Shown here: in pieces, positions 19,638-31,692 of the stretch
Position numbering within the stretch: position 1 is the stretch's first letter
How the letters are laid out: each line of letters begins with the position of its first letter
From: Gautieria morchelliformis
Lineage: Eukaryota > Basidiomycota > Agaricomycetes > Gomphales > Gomphaceae
Assembly (NCBI GenBank): GCA_015179125.1
Contig: WHVA01000064.1
Coordinates: 1 to 64,000, forward strand
Length of the DNA stretch: 64,000 nt
Direction of reading: 5' to 3'
The notes under the pieces: generated by a model
What the model saw: only the letters and a program-made list of their open reading frames with translations
Told to the model about the DNA's origin: nothing
The model's database searches: none
Program-made: the position numbers and the translations under genes

Positions 19638-22600
19638 ATGCCTGCATTTCTCAGGGATCCATCTACTCCAGAGAGAAATCGTCAGCAGGAGCGTGAAAGG
19701 GAGAGGGAGGAGCAGGAGGGTCATATGACGTCACCCACTGATCGGAGAGTGCGTGCACTTGCTGCTGCTGCTGTCAGAGCTCAGGACCAGCCACCCCCTC
19801 CACCACAGCCTTTTGCCATCCCCCACCCTCCTCCTACAAGCAATGTCGCTGATCCTTTTCAACAACCTGTGGCCGGGCCATCACGTCCTCCTATGCTTGC
19901 AGGGCCACCACATCCTCCTATGCTTGCAGGACCATCGCGTCCTCCTAATCTCAGTCCTGGAGAGCAGGTGGCAGCCCTTCGTGCACAGTTAGCAGTTATC
20001 CCACCAATACAGCCCCTGAGAAGAAATAGGCCAGACCCTGTACAGCCTGCTCCCGTAGTAGGTTCAGTGGCTATTGCTCAGTTGCGTGCTCAGGCAGCTG
20101 GAATTGGACATCCGGTGGTAGGCACTACAGCGGTGGCAGATTTGCATGCTCAGGCCGCTGGGATACAGCCTATCCCAGCACAGCCCTTGGGAAGACACAG
20201 GCAGGCAGCTTTACAACCAACTCCTAGACCTCCTGTAGTAGGTTCTGCAGGAGTGGCAGCATTGCGTGCTCAGGCCAATGCAATACCACCAATGCCTCCG
20301 CTACTCCCTGCGCTTTTGCGGCCTCTTCAGCGACTGCCTGCACCTCCTCAGCCTCCCCAGCCGTTCCCTGCACCTCCTCAGCCTCTCCCTGCACCTCCAC
20401 ACCCTCTTCAGCCACTCCCTGCACCTCCTCAGCCTCCTCAGCCACTCCCTATACCTCAGCAGCGTCCTCAGCGACCTCCTCCTCCTATTCCACTTGGTCG
20501 CTCTAGAATAATTAAGGGAGATGTGCAGTGTCATGATCTGGGTCCCATGGTTATTCCCTGCCCTGACTGTGCAGCATTACACTGGATGGCAGAACGCCTG
20601 CAGAAATCCTCAAATGTGCGGCCCAGGTTTGGTGATTGTTGTATGGAAGGAAAGGTGCAGCTGGAAGACCTGCCAGAGCCCCCTCAGCCATTGAAACAGC
20701 TCTTAGAAGGCCAGGACCCCGAGGCAAAAGGATTTCGCCACAATATCAGGCAGTATAATGCTGTGTTTGCATTCACTTCTGTGGGGGCCAACTTTGACCA
20801 AGATTTGCTTCAGGAGGGTCGTGGTCCATATGTGCTCAAGCTACAGGGTGAACTGTATCATCTCCATGGCTCTCTCCTCCCTGACAATGAAGACGATCCA
20901 AAGTATGCCCAGCTTTACATATATGATCCTGCACTGGCTTTGGCAAAGAGAAAAAATTGTAATGAGCGTCTGTCTCCAACTATCATGGGAGACTTGCAGG
21001 AAATGCTCCTGCTATAGAATCCTCATGTGGCCACATATAAACAAGCAGCTGAGAGGCTCAGAGCTCAAGAACAGAATGGTGACATCCAGGCAAGGCTCAC
21101 ATACAGGGCACACAGGGATCCTAGGAGATATAATGTCCCAACTGCAGATGAGATTGCAGTCGTTCTTCCTGGAGATGGCATCAACCCTGAACTTAGGGAT
21201 ATTATTGTCCAGCTCAGAGGTGGACCTTTCAGAAGGGTATTGGATACCAATGCAAACTATGCCTCTCTGCACTATGTCTTGCTCTTTCCCAAGGGAGAGT
21301 TGGGATGGGAACCAGGTATTCCTTATCATGAGCCAGAGCGTGCTCGGCAGCCCAATCCAAACAGACGGAGACAGGTCACCCAAATACAGTACCATGCATA
21401 TCGTCTGTTCCAGAGAGAGAGAGAACCTACAACACTCCTGCGTGGTGGCAAATTGTTCCAGCAGTACATTGTAGACTCCTGGGCTGCTGCAGAGCAAAGC
21501 AGACTGAGGTGGATCAGGGCCAATCAACACACTCTGCGCGCTGAGCAGTATAACCAGATGGTAGATTCATATGGAGGCTTGGACAATGACATTGGAGATG
21601 CAAACAGCTTGGGCATAAAAGTCATTCTGCCTGTGACATTTCAAGGAAGTACACAGGACATGAATCAAAACTGCCAGAACTCCCTGGCCATTACAACAAA
21701 GAAGGGTCCCCCTGATTTATTTATTACCATGACTGCCAATCCAAAGTGGGATGAGATAGTGGCCGAGTTGCTCCCTGGACAAACTGCTCAGGACAGACCT
21801 GACCTGGTGTCACACATGTTTCACCTCAAAAAGAAATACCTCATTGACTTGATCGTCAAGGACAAGATCTTTGGAGAAACCGTCGCTCGCGTTCACACTA
21901 TTGAATTCCAGAAGAGGGGGCTCCCACACATGCACCTGCTTACCTGGTTCGATAGGGAGTCCAAGGTCAAACATCCACATGAGGTGGATTCTATGATTTC
22001 AGCAGAGTTCCCTGATCCAGAGACACATCCTGTCCTCTACCAGTTGGTCTGTGAGCTGATGACACATGGTCCCTGTGGACAAATGAATCCAGATGCACCC
22101 TGCATGGAAAATGGCAAGTGCAAGAAAGGCTTCCCAAAGCCATTCTGTGAGGAGACCGTTGTGAATGTAGATGGATATCCAAAATATCGTCGTCGCAATG
22201 ATGGAAGGCTGCACAATGTCAGAGGTCACATGCTGGACAACAGATGGGTTGTGCCATACTCTGCTCTGCTCTTGCTCAAACTCCGGTGTCACATCAACCT
22301 TGAATTCACCTTCAGTGTGAGGTGCGTCAAGTATATCCACAAGTATCTATACAAGGGCCACGATCGGACCACGATGGAGTTTGGTGTCAACCATGATGAG
22401 ATAAAGAAGTACCTGGACGCTCGCTATGTCAGTGCTCATGAGGCCTGTTGGAGGTTGCTGGAGCGGGAAATCCACACCCAGGTGCCTGCAGTCATGGCAC
22501 TGCCAGTCCATGAAAAAGACCAGCAATCAGTCGTTTTCAATCCTGATGCTGATCCGCTCACCATCATGAACAGGGTTGAGGGGTCAAAGACAGCGCTCAT

Positions 22601-24676
22601 GGCTTACTTTGAGGCCAATGCTGCTTACCCTCATGCACGCGATGCGCTCTATGTGGATTTTCCTGAGCATTTTACCTGGCAAAAAGAGGAAAGGGTATGG
22701 ACACCACGGCAAAGGGGATATAGCATTGGACGCCTTCACTTTGCAAGCCCAAAATCAGGAGAGAGATTTTATTTGCGCACTCTCCTCACGGTGGTCAAGG
22801 GGGCCAGATCCTTTGAGGAGCTTAGGACAGTGGATGGCATACAATGTGCTACTTGCAAGGAGGCCTGTCTTGCCAGGGGACTTCTGGAGGATGATCAGGA
22901 GTGGAGGTTGTGTCTCCAGGAAGCCAGTGGCATGAAAACAGGCGCTCAGCTCAGACATCTCTTTGCCACCATCCTTGGTCATTGCATTCCCTCACAACCT
23001 GACAGACTATGGGACGGCTTCAAGGAGCACATATGTGATGATCTCAGACATCGGCTCCAAATCAGACACAATATCCAAGAGCCACGGGATGATCAGGTCT
23101 ATGATTTTGGCCTCTTTCTCTTGGATAAACTCCTCCAGCTTAATGGAATGTCCTTGAGCAGCTTTAAAGATATGCCTCGGGTGGTAGGCAAGTGGGAGGT
23201 CCTGATTGGAAACAGGTTCATAGCTGAGCAGAGGGACTATGACCCTGTTCAAGAGAGGCAGAAGGCTGATGAGGAGGTTCCCAAGCTGAATGAGGGGCAA
23301 AGGTCTGCGCATGATCAGATATTACGGTCGGCACTGGACATAGATGCTCAGGAGAAACCTAACGGACAAATTTTTTTCGTCACTGGCTCAGGGGGCGCTG
23401 GGAAATCATTCACATGGAACACCCTAATCCACTCCTGTAGAGTGGAGAATCTCATTGTGCTTGCTATAGCCTCATCTGCAATGGCTGCACTTATCTTCAC
23501 TAATGGTACAACCTCTCACAGCATGCTTGGAATTCCAATTCCTGTCCATGAGGGCTCTCTCTCCTCCATCAAAAAGAACTCTGACCAGGCTGATATGCTG
23601 ACACTGGCCAGGCTCATCATTTGGGATGAGGCTGCAATGCAGCATCGCCATGCCATAGAGGCCATTGACAGGACACTGAGGGATTTCCTTGACCAGCCTG
23701 ACAGACCCTTTGGTGGCATCACAGTCGCCTTTGGAGGTGACTTTCAGCAGACTCTCCCAATTGTCCCTAAAGGCTCCAAGGAGGATATCGTGGGAGCTAC
23801 CCTTCAGAAGTCACATCTGTGGCCAAAGATCAAGGTCCTCCATCTGACAGAGAACATGCGGGTGAGAAATGACCCTGACAGAGCCAGGTTTGCAGAATGG
23901 CTGCAGAATGTGGGCCAGGGAAAGGATCTCCCACTAGATCATACATTCTCACTCCCTCCTCACATGGTTTGCGGCCCTGGAATTGAACATCTGATCCAGG
24001 AAATATACCCTGGCATTGGCAATCAAGTCCCTGCCCAGGACAATTACTTTTTGGAGTGTGCCATCCTCTGTGCCAGAAACACTGAGGTCAATGAGATCAA
24101 TTCCATGGTGTTTAGGGAGTTTCCAGGTGATGCTCAGGTCTTGCACTGCGCAAATTCCATTGAAGAATCCGATGCTGCAGATCGGTATCCTGTGGAGTAT
24201 CTGAATTCCATAGAGATGGGCTGTCTTCCTCCTGCTCGCTTGGAAGTCAAGCCTGGAGTGCCTCTGATGCTGTTGCGCAATTTGGATCAGAAGCAAGGAC
24301 TATGCAATGGGACAAGGTTGCGGTTGGTGAGGATAAGCATTAGAGTGTTGGAGGTCAGGATCATCTCAGGTCCATGTGCAGGAAATATTGCATTCATCCC
24401 AGGATCATCATTAAGCCATCAGAGGGAGAGTTGCCATTTGTGCTGCAAAGGAGGCAGTTTCCAGTGCGTTTGGCATTTGCAATGACTATCATCAAGTCTC
24501 AAGGACAGTCTTTGGGTACGGTTGGGCTGGACCTGAGATATCCAGTGTTTGGACATGGTCAGTTGTATGTTGGTGTATCAAGAGGGACCAATTGGAACAG
24601 AGTCAAGGTCTTGCTTGAGGAGGGTTTGGACACAACCAACATAGTATATAAAGATGTATTACTTAGAGCTCCTTGA
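19638..24676 (+). pseudogene. Helitron Rep-helicase (copy 2), one stop and one frameshift
   Basis: Same protein as copy 1, starting MPAFLRDPSTPE. The frame runs 459 codons to an in-frame TAG at 21015-21017, where copy 1 has TGC. It then continues in the same frame through the Rep and helicase domains, with HMH at residues 301-303 of the second part, YIHKY at 436-440, and Walker A from residue 787. A one-base difference near 24403 shifts frame, and the last 90 residues (the GVSRG helicase end) continue in another frame. Its breaks differ from those of copy 1. The Pro-rich N-terminus is shorter. Confidence 0.88.
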
Positions 24677-24860
24677 TTTTTTAATATCCACTTCTCTTGA
24701 TATGATTTATGTGTTTTACTTCATTTTACTTGATGCAAATTGATACTTTGATTTTCCCCAATGTACTTGACCTTACTGATATGTTAGACTTACTGATGTG
24801 TTTGACCTTACTGAGGCGTTTGACCTACAACCCCCACGCGAAGCGCGGGTACCCACCTAG

Positions 24861-26390
24861 TCCAAAAAGTGAATCGTGCAGGTCAGGGTAGTTGTGGGTG
24901 TTGCTTATGTCATGATTGGTAAGCTTAGTCAGCCGACCAATCGCGAGCCAGTGCCACTTACCAGTCCAATCGCGAGTGAGTGGCGCAGTCACAAGTTGAC
25001 ACTGCCAGTGTGGCTGGTCACATGACCTATTCGTGTCCCACGAGGGTGGTCTGTGCATGGGCTTCGCTCAGTATAAAGAGAGCAATGCTGGAGAGCCGTC
25101 ACCGGTCATTCCTCTCTGGTGGTCTCTTGCTGTGCTGGTGGCTGGCTTACTCTTGGCTGGGTTTCTCTTGCTATGCCTGTGTTTCTCTTGCTGTGGCTTG
25201 GTTTCTCTTGCTGGGGCTGGGTATCTCTTGCTGTGGCTGGGTTCCTCTTGCTGTGGCTGGGTGTCTGCCTACTGTCTTGGGAGGCTTTTCTTGCAGTGGC
25301 TGTCTTTCTATTGGTAGGTAAGTTTCTCTTTTCTATCCAATGCAATCACATTGACATTTGTCTTTCTTTTCTTATTTTTTAATTTTAAGATATGTATGCT
25401 TTATATTTTTGTGAAATTTTTTCGAAAATATATTTCAATAAAATCCCTGAACTTTGCTGAAAAAAAAGTATTTTACCATATGTACTGTATATTTTTCACC
25501 TTTTTTCCGAAAATAGACATCAATAAGTTTCCCTGACTTTGTTCAACAATAGCTTCTGCTTGCGATGTGGGTTCTTTTGTTATGTTATTTTATATACTGT
25601 ATATAGATAGTCATAAATTACCATGACTTTGCTCAAAGTTAATGATAAGTAACAGCCCCTGCTTGCAAATATAAGTCTATTTTCTTAATATTCACTTCTG
25701 ATATTCATTTATCTTCTCTTCTATACAATAATTATTTCACTGTGAGGACACATGGGGGACATTGTAAGGGCAACCCTGGCTGGTTGTGGAGATCACACTA
25801 CCACACAACTGACAAGGGGAAATCCAAAGTATGTATAAATGAACAGAGTATACAAGAGAGGGGATTCTCACCTGACAAAGGGAAATCCAAAGAGAAAAGT
25901 CTAAGGACCCCCAATGTCAGCGAGCCCGTATTATACTACGCTGCGCAGCCAGGGACAACACTTGGCACCCGCCATCAACCCTGCATCCTCCTGACCTCCC
26001 TGACCGTTGATCGACCCTTGATGCCACCTATTACACGAGTCGCTTGATTTCTGACACTGTTCTGAGAGTGGAAGTTGGAAATTGGAGTGGAACTGGCAAA
26101 GGGAACAGAACTGGTGGAAGTTCTCCCAGAAGCGGAATCATTTCCGAAAGCGGAGGTGGAGATGGAATCGGAACTGGAAGCGGAGTCGGAAATGGTGTTG
26201 GAACTGGGTGTGGTGTCGGAACTTGAAATGGAAAACAGGGTGTCCCCTGACAGACATGCTACCCTCAGGGGACACTACACTTGGGGAATACATGCTATTC
26301 ACAGGGACATGCTATGTACAGTATACTTGAGGGGCACACTACATGTGAGGCCATGCTATGTGTGAGGACATGCTACGTGTGATGATTATC
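24861..26390 (+). mobile_element. Helitron unit 7, 5' part only
   Basis: It starts TCCAAAAAGTG directly after CTAG of unit 6. It has a degenerate E-box GGTCACATGACC (25014-25025), TATAAA (25072-25077), a leader of CTCTTGCTGTGGCTGGGT-type repeats with a donor (GGTAAG near 25317), AT-rich modules, a GGAA-rich hexamer repeat (26070-26235), and a short minisatellite (26265-26385) of the family type. No hairpin plus CTAG follows, so the 3' end is lost. The boundary is approximate. Confidence 0.6.
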
Positions 26391-26923
26391 TTAGCTCAGC
26401 AACCATGTACTGCAACAGGCTTCAATACTGGCAACTGTCAGCAGGTCCGATTGTTCAAGAGGGAATCACTCATGAATACCCATTCAGTGTCTGATTGCAT
26501 TTTTGGCCCAGCTGTCAGCTTCTTCCTCGTGCAGTGTCGCCAAAATCATGTATTAATTTATTCCTCAGTTTCTTGGGCCACAGAGTTTGGATATGTGAGT
26601 ACTCTTTGCTCAGAATGACATTGCATGCTCATTCGATTGGCAGTGAACGGAAATAATTGGACATTAAGCGGCTTGATTGTAAGAATGAATATTTATATCA
26701 TGAGTCATAGATTCCCTACCCTACTTCTGACTTCTGTCTGGCATACCTGACACCTTGACACAGTGTACACCAATTTGCTCCTTGGCAAGTAGGCTTCTTG
26801 TTCTTTCCACTTTTTTCTGTTCAACCTTCACACCGGCACATGCGAGCCTAAACACTCACAGACATCTCCAGGACACCATGTTGAGAACTATGGACATGGT
26901 CGACATGGGAAATACTGACCCAT
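26391..26923. other. Unassigned sequence
   Basis: No Helitron terminus, gene or repeat structure is recognised here. Short open frames exist on the + strand but lack any family signature. Confidence 0.4.
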
Positions 26924-27229
26924 TGCACTGCAGGAAAGAACACCACCAAAATCCAGTGGAAAATCCACTGGAGTTGCATCCACCAATGCATCCACCAATC
27001 CCTTAGGTGGATGAATTTTTGCCAGGCCAAAGGAGAATCCCTTTAAACCATAAAGGGGTTTTCCAACAGCAGTGCTGGTGGAGGATCCAGCATATTATAA
27101 TGGTGTCACCATGTACATAGACACTAGATAATCCATGAATAATATAAATGGCCAGTCAATTAGTTATATGTGGATCACCAAGCATTTTAAATGGATGAAA
27201 TTTGCGTGGATTATCCTTTAAAAGCCCTA
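26924..27229 (-). mobile_element. MITE-like GGTGGA repeat, copy A
   Basis: It is bounded by a CACTGC-GGAA type end and an AAAGGATAATCCAC-type end, and is dense in TCCACC/GGTGGA words that form short palindromes. It matches 56390-56751 on the opposite strand along its whole length, including a CCTTTATGG/AAACCCCTTT-type core and a GATAATCCATGAAT segment. It has no coding capacity. The transposase that moves it is unknown. Confidence 0.65.
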
Positions 27230-27799
27230 AAATAGAAGGTAATTACAAGTCTAACTCCACTATCAATTCTGGACCTCATGGGTCCACAGCCTGCACTATA
27301 TCCCAGAGCTAGCTAACCCATCTCCACAGGTGAACACGTCGACTACGCACTGTATGGTGGCTTCCCGGCTGATCAAGCATGACATTCTCATTGGGTGTGC
27401 CAAGAACAAAGGGAGGAGGATACCAAGGGGCATGGTGAGGGGAGGGAGGAGTGTGGGGGATAAGGGTATGGGGGGAAAGGTGAACAGGAGATTAGCTGAA
27501 TAGTGCAAATCATGCAGTGACTAACAACTCACCAACCGAAATCCCATAGATAAAAGGCGGGGGAGATGGACATGGTGGAGTGGAACAAGGAAATTGGATG
27601 AAGGTGGTGCAATGAGGGGAAGGACATTGGTGAGCAATGGACGTAGCATATATGCAGCTCAATATGGCTAGAGTGAATATTATGAAAAAGATTGGGAGGC
27701 AGCTTCAGTTGCTCCATGACCGATCCGACAGGTCTCGCTCTGACAACTCCAACTCATTAATTCCTGCTGGCCTGTACCTAAGTATAAGTACAATGGTGG
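27230..27799. other. Unassigned sequence between repeats
   Basis: No gene is recognised. The stretch separates the MITE-like copy A from the left edge of the duplicated block. Confidence 0.4.
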
Positions 27800-28511
27800 T
27801 GCAGGTGGATTTTGTGCGCACCTTTTCAACCGGTGATGGATTTGGGCACCTGCGCCGCCACATTGTTCATATAAATTCCAGCGTATTGGTGTGCATTCAC
27901 ACGAACACCATAATGCGCCAAGAAGCACAAAGCGGACGTACATACGGACAAACTGCCGATTGGTGTGCTAGGTGACATGTCTCCCATACCAGCCTTCTTA
28001 GACCACAGGACCATGTAACAATGCTTGCACGCCAACAAACACAGCCTTTAGCATTGCATTGAGGGTACATCAATAACGGTCAAGATACAAAGCCAGAGCA
28101 GACAAAGATACAGTCAAGAAACGGTCAAGAAAACGGCCAAAACAAGAGACTGAGACTGAGACAAAGACAAAAACACTGAAACACTACAGCACGCTCAACT
28201 TCACATCAGAAAACAATATCAGAACTGCAGACAAGATACTTCACAGCCGCACCGAACCAATTCGAAGAAGAATGAAGTCCATATCCTCGACATTGACCTC
28301 ACTCCAGCGTCCGAAGCTCGCCGATCCAGACGAATAATAACGCCGACGTAGCGCACTAAATCAGGTTTCCGGACAAAATCGCAAAGCAGCTCCCCCAGTA
28401 AAGAAATCCGCGCCGCACAAAAAAGTTACCGTTATAGGGTAACCGACCCCTCCCTCGCTTGCCACCAGTGGTCTCTAAGATGTGTGTCTTGGATTCCAAC
28501 ACATTCCACTT

Positions 28512-28578
28512 GTGTGGGGTAGATGAGACCGATAATACCTGTGTGACAAAGGTATTATCGGTCTCATCTACCCCACAC
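28512..28578. repeat. Perfect 29-bp inverted repeat, 9-nt spacer
   Basis: Arms at 28512-28540 and 28550-28578 are exact complements, each containing AGATGAGACCGATAATACCT or its reverse. The matching place in copy 2 (44395-44560) has only the direct form. The inverted arm is therefore an insertion private to this copy. Confidence 0.85.
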
Positions 28579-28807
28579 TGTCTGTGTTGCTGCGCTTGGG
28601 GTTGAGATCCGATAAAACACTGAATCATGGGTCCGAACGAAATCGCAAAGCAGCTCGCCAATAAGGAAATCCGCGCCGCACAAGAAAGTTAACGTTAAAG
28701 GGTCACCGACCCCTCCCGCGCTTGCCACCAGTGGTCTCTAAGACGTGTGTTTTGGATTCCAACACGCCTACATCCAATCCATCACGCCCCGTAAACATGG
28801 GGTAACT

Positions 28808-31178
28808 TTAGGTCGCGTCCACGAAATTGAGCCCGATTGATCCCATAAGTAGTGCGAAACCGCAGTACCGCGGGATAGCCGTTCCCCAATCATGTCGACC
28901 GACATCCTTCCCGTAATCCCCAAACCTAGTATCACCAGCAAGCTCTGTCCCATGAAGTGTCCTCAGCGGGGGCGGAGAACGGGCGATCCCATCCTCATCC
29001 ACCTCGGGCCCGCTGGGCTCCGTGCTCTCCTCTTCTACTGTCGGCAGCCTCGGGGAACCCTGCAAGGAGAGCGAGAGTCCACGGGCCGGGGTTATACCGG
29101 TGCGATGTCGGGAACCAGTACCCCGCTGAGGCGTGGAGAAGGTATCAGACGTGTCGTTTCATTCCCTACGGCCACCGGCACAGGAGGTGGTGTTCCCTGG
29201 GGATTCGGGTGGTACGCCATTGGACGACGGTAGACGGTCACGCATGTAGGTTGGCGTAGTAGGTAAAGGCAGACCTTGCGAGATGGTGCCTGGGCGCCCA
29301 GCTGCCTCTAATTTCCAGGATGAGCCCACTATCGGGGTGGCGAACTGAGCTGACCGCTCCGGGATGTCCTGTCCGTTGGAAGGCGTGGTAGGGACCAGCG
29401 GGATGGGGAGGAAAGAACACTGCTGATAGTGACCAGGCGGCAGCAGGTCATCGAAAAACCCGAGGTAGCGCGGAGGGTCCACCGAGTCACGGGGGTTCCT
29501 CGTGTTGGAGGACGGGCCCGCATCTGCTCGTCTGGGTGGCGGAGTGCATGGCGCACCCGCAGCAGGAGTCATCGCGTGGTATTCGAAGGTCCAGCGATGT
29601 TGGTCGGTGTCGATGTGCCAGCCCTTGGCATGGCCAAATCGTCACCTTCCAGGCGGAGGTACACATCGGCATCACCCGTTCTCGCAAGCGGCGGGGGAGC
29701 TCGGCTGCCACCGGTGAAAAATCCCGCAGGCGATTTCGACCGATGCTGTGGCGTAGACGTTGACCACGGACCGTCGGGCCCTGGCCTAATCAAAGGAAAT
29801 GCCCCTGCGTCCTCTTCCGGCTCGAGATCAAGCCGACGTCAATTTCTCAAGGGCCTGGGCACACGATCGATGGCTGCGAGGTCACCCCCCTCGTGCTGTT
29901 CCTGGCCATCTTCCGTCACGCTGACATCAGGCCCATATCAGGGCCTGATGTCAGCGTGACGGAAGATGGCCAGGAACTGGTGGATACGCCGGGCGTATCC
30001 ACCAGACCGCGTGTGCGTTTACCCAGCATAGGCTAGGATGGTGAGGGATTAGGGAGCTCAGCCGGTTCAATAACCTTGGCCCTGGCGAAAGCACGACAGT
30101 TAGTAATGGCCGCCGTGGTAGCGGAAACAACTCACGGAGCAGCCACGCCAGAGCCCACAACGACTTCGGGGTTTGCATCTGTCTCGCCATCCTTCCCATG
30201 GTCACTCGCGTCGTTGTCTTCGGGAGGATGATTAACCACGCTGGACATGGAGGGGCCCGTGGCTTCCTCGCGATTATGAAGCATCGTCTCGAGTTCAGTT
30301 ATACGATTTTTCAAACTGCCATTCTCCACCGCCATCACTTTCGCTTGTATCTTCAGGCGAGCGACTCCAGCCTGCAATTCTGCATGAGACACATCCGCCT
30401 GGGATTTCTGACATTTGGCTTCGTCCTCGAGCTGAGTGATACGTGACTCAATTGCAGCGAGTTGGGCGGAGGGTATGGCGTAGGACAGGTGGGAACCGGT
30501 GGGGGTGTAAAGCTGTACCGGTAGCTCATCTCGTGACCCGCGAGCAACACCGGTAATCGGAGCTATAGGGTGGGCCGAGGAGAGTCGCGTCGCTATGTCA
30601 GGTTCCATTGTTGTCGCGGAGATGAGACCGATAATACCTTTGTCCGTGTTGGTGTGCTCGGCGGCCTTGTCTACTAATAAGAAAAGCGTCAGCTCATGTC
30701 GAGGTAGAGCTTGCCGTCATCGTACCTGTTTCTTGGGGGATGGGCTCCTCCTGCAGTGTGGCACTGGCTCTAGTCCGGCGTCCTGTGCTACGCGCAATGG
30801 CCTTGTTCATGTTCCTGGCCCCCCTGGCACCGGCCAGGACCGGTACGGAGGCGACACGGCCTTTGGGGGGTGGCTGGGAGGCGACACGCTCAGATGTTGC
30901 ACGAAGCGGGCGAAGAACCTCCTTTCCACTGGGAATAGGATGAGAGGATGTCTCGTTGATGGATAACGCGAAGATTAGCTTACTTGACGAGGTCAGACAA
31001 TGCGTTGATCATGTCAGCAGTTTTCATGTTGGCCTTGATGTTATTGTCCTAGAAGGTATATCACGGTTCAGGACGATGATCCTGTTGCACAAGAGAAATC
31101 GACGTCTACCTTGCACAGTTTCTGGATCTCCATCCGCGACAACGACTGGAGGTTTTTACGGTCGGGTATTTGATTCAT
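28808..31178 (-). pseudogene. SAP-like, coiled-coil protein gene (copy 1, broken)
   Basis: The start is at 31178, below a TTTAAATA box and CACGTGAC. Exons read as 31178-31110, 31048-30984, 30928-30726, 30670-30136 and from 30081 down, with GT-AG introns of 55-61 nt (intron 4 contains ACTAACTG). Exons 1-2 encode MNQIPDRKNLQSLSRMEIQK and an IKANMKTADMINAL-type tail, which is SAP-like (DNA-binding). Exon 4 holds a Leu/Glu heptad coiled coil (AAIESRITQLEDEA and following). Later parts carry a basic nuclear-type motif near LEPEEDAG and Pro-rich acidic sequence. Exon 5 has a TAG where copy 2 has CAG, and a palindromic insertion. The function of the whole protein is unknown. Confidence 0.6.
29898..30005. 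repeat. Double palindrome inside an exon
   Basis: Perfect 37-bp arms at 29898-29934 and 29941-29977 with a 6-nt spacer are followed at once by 14-bp arms (29977-29990 and 29992-30005) with a 1-nt spacer. Copy 2 reads straight through here without either palindrome. The insert is an inverted copy of the sequence on each of its two sides. Confidence 0.9.
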
Positions 31179-31332
31179 AGTCGTAGTTGGTCGGCTGTTG
31201 ATGGTAAGAGGTGGTGGAGGTTTCGACTAGCAAGCGTCTCGATGTGTGTCTTGTTCGACACGGTGGAGCGTTGGCGGTGGTGATGGTGGTTGAAAGCTAA
31301 GAGTCGAAACAAAGGCGAACAGTCACGTGAGC

Positions 31333-31692
31333 CTATTTAAACATCAAACAATTGTTGTAACTCCGCTGACATCGGTTACCGCAAGAAGAATGATTGGTCG
31401 CCTCATAAAATGTTATTTTTACGCGCATATTGTCCACTCGCTTTTCCTGAATTTTTAACGTACAACTAGGAGGTACAGCAGAAAGTTGTGGATGTGCCCC
31501 GCTAATCTTCATTTCAGCCTCATTACAGTAAAACGTAACAGCGATCTGTACCGGATGAGCGTTTGCGAGCCATCGTCTTGGTTCCCTCCAGAAAGTGAGC
31601 AAGTACAAGTTCACACTGTGAAATAATGATCCCGTGACGCAGTGATATTTTCTAGGAGTGCTCCCTAATAATGTACCATGTGGTATGGCCAT
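31333..31692 (-). CDS. Small unassigned ORF (119 codons), upstream of copy 1 gene
   Basis: It runs divergently far upstream of nothing recognised and has no known motif. It is open in both block copies (also 47427-47786), but those copies are so alike that this is weak support for coding. It could be a chance frame. Confidence 0.2.
   Translation of the reverse strand: MAIPHGTLLGSTPRKYHCVTGSLFHSVNLYLLTFWREPRRWLANAHPVQIAVTFYCNEAEMKISGAHPQLSAVPPSCTLKIQEKRVDNMRVKITFYEATNHSSCGNRCQRSYNNCLMFK

Larger units (their letters stand above)
14797..24860 (+). mobile_element. Autonomous-type Helitron, unit 6, carrying a nested element
   Basis: The 5' end (TTACACTATATG) abuts unit 5 and the 3' end (hairpin, CTAG at 24857-24860) abuts unit 7. 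The span is 10.06 kb. Removing the inverted-repeat element at 15139-18444 leaves 6.76 kb, close to the 6.65 kb of unit 5, which supports one Helitron interrupted by an insertion. The leader has short tandem repeats (about 117 bp, 19325-19540) where unit 5 has its 144-bp modules. A degraded second promoter-like block (18830-19015, CATGTGACC and ATATAAA) hints at an older nested 5' end. Confidence 0.65.

Noticed and set aside
29429-29959. Plus-strand frames of 176 and 258 codons (also 45152-45928)
   Set aside because: They lie antisense to the GC-rich exons of the SAP-like gene, which has matching splice phases on the minus strand.
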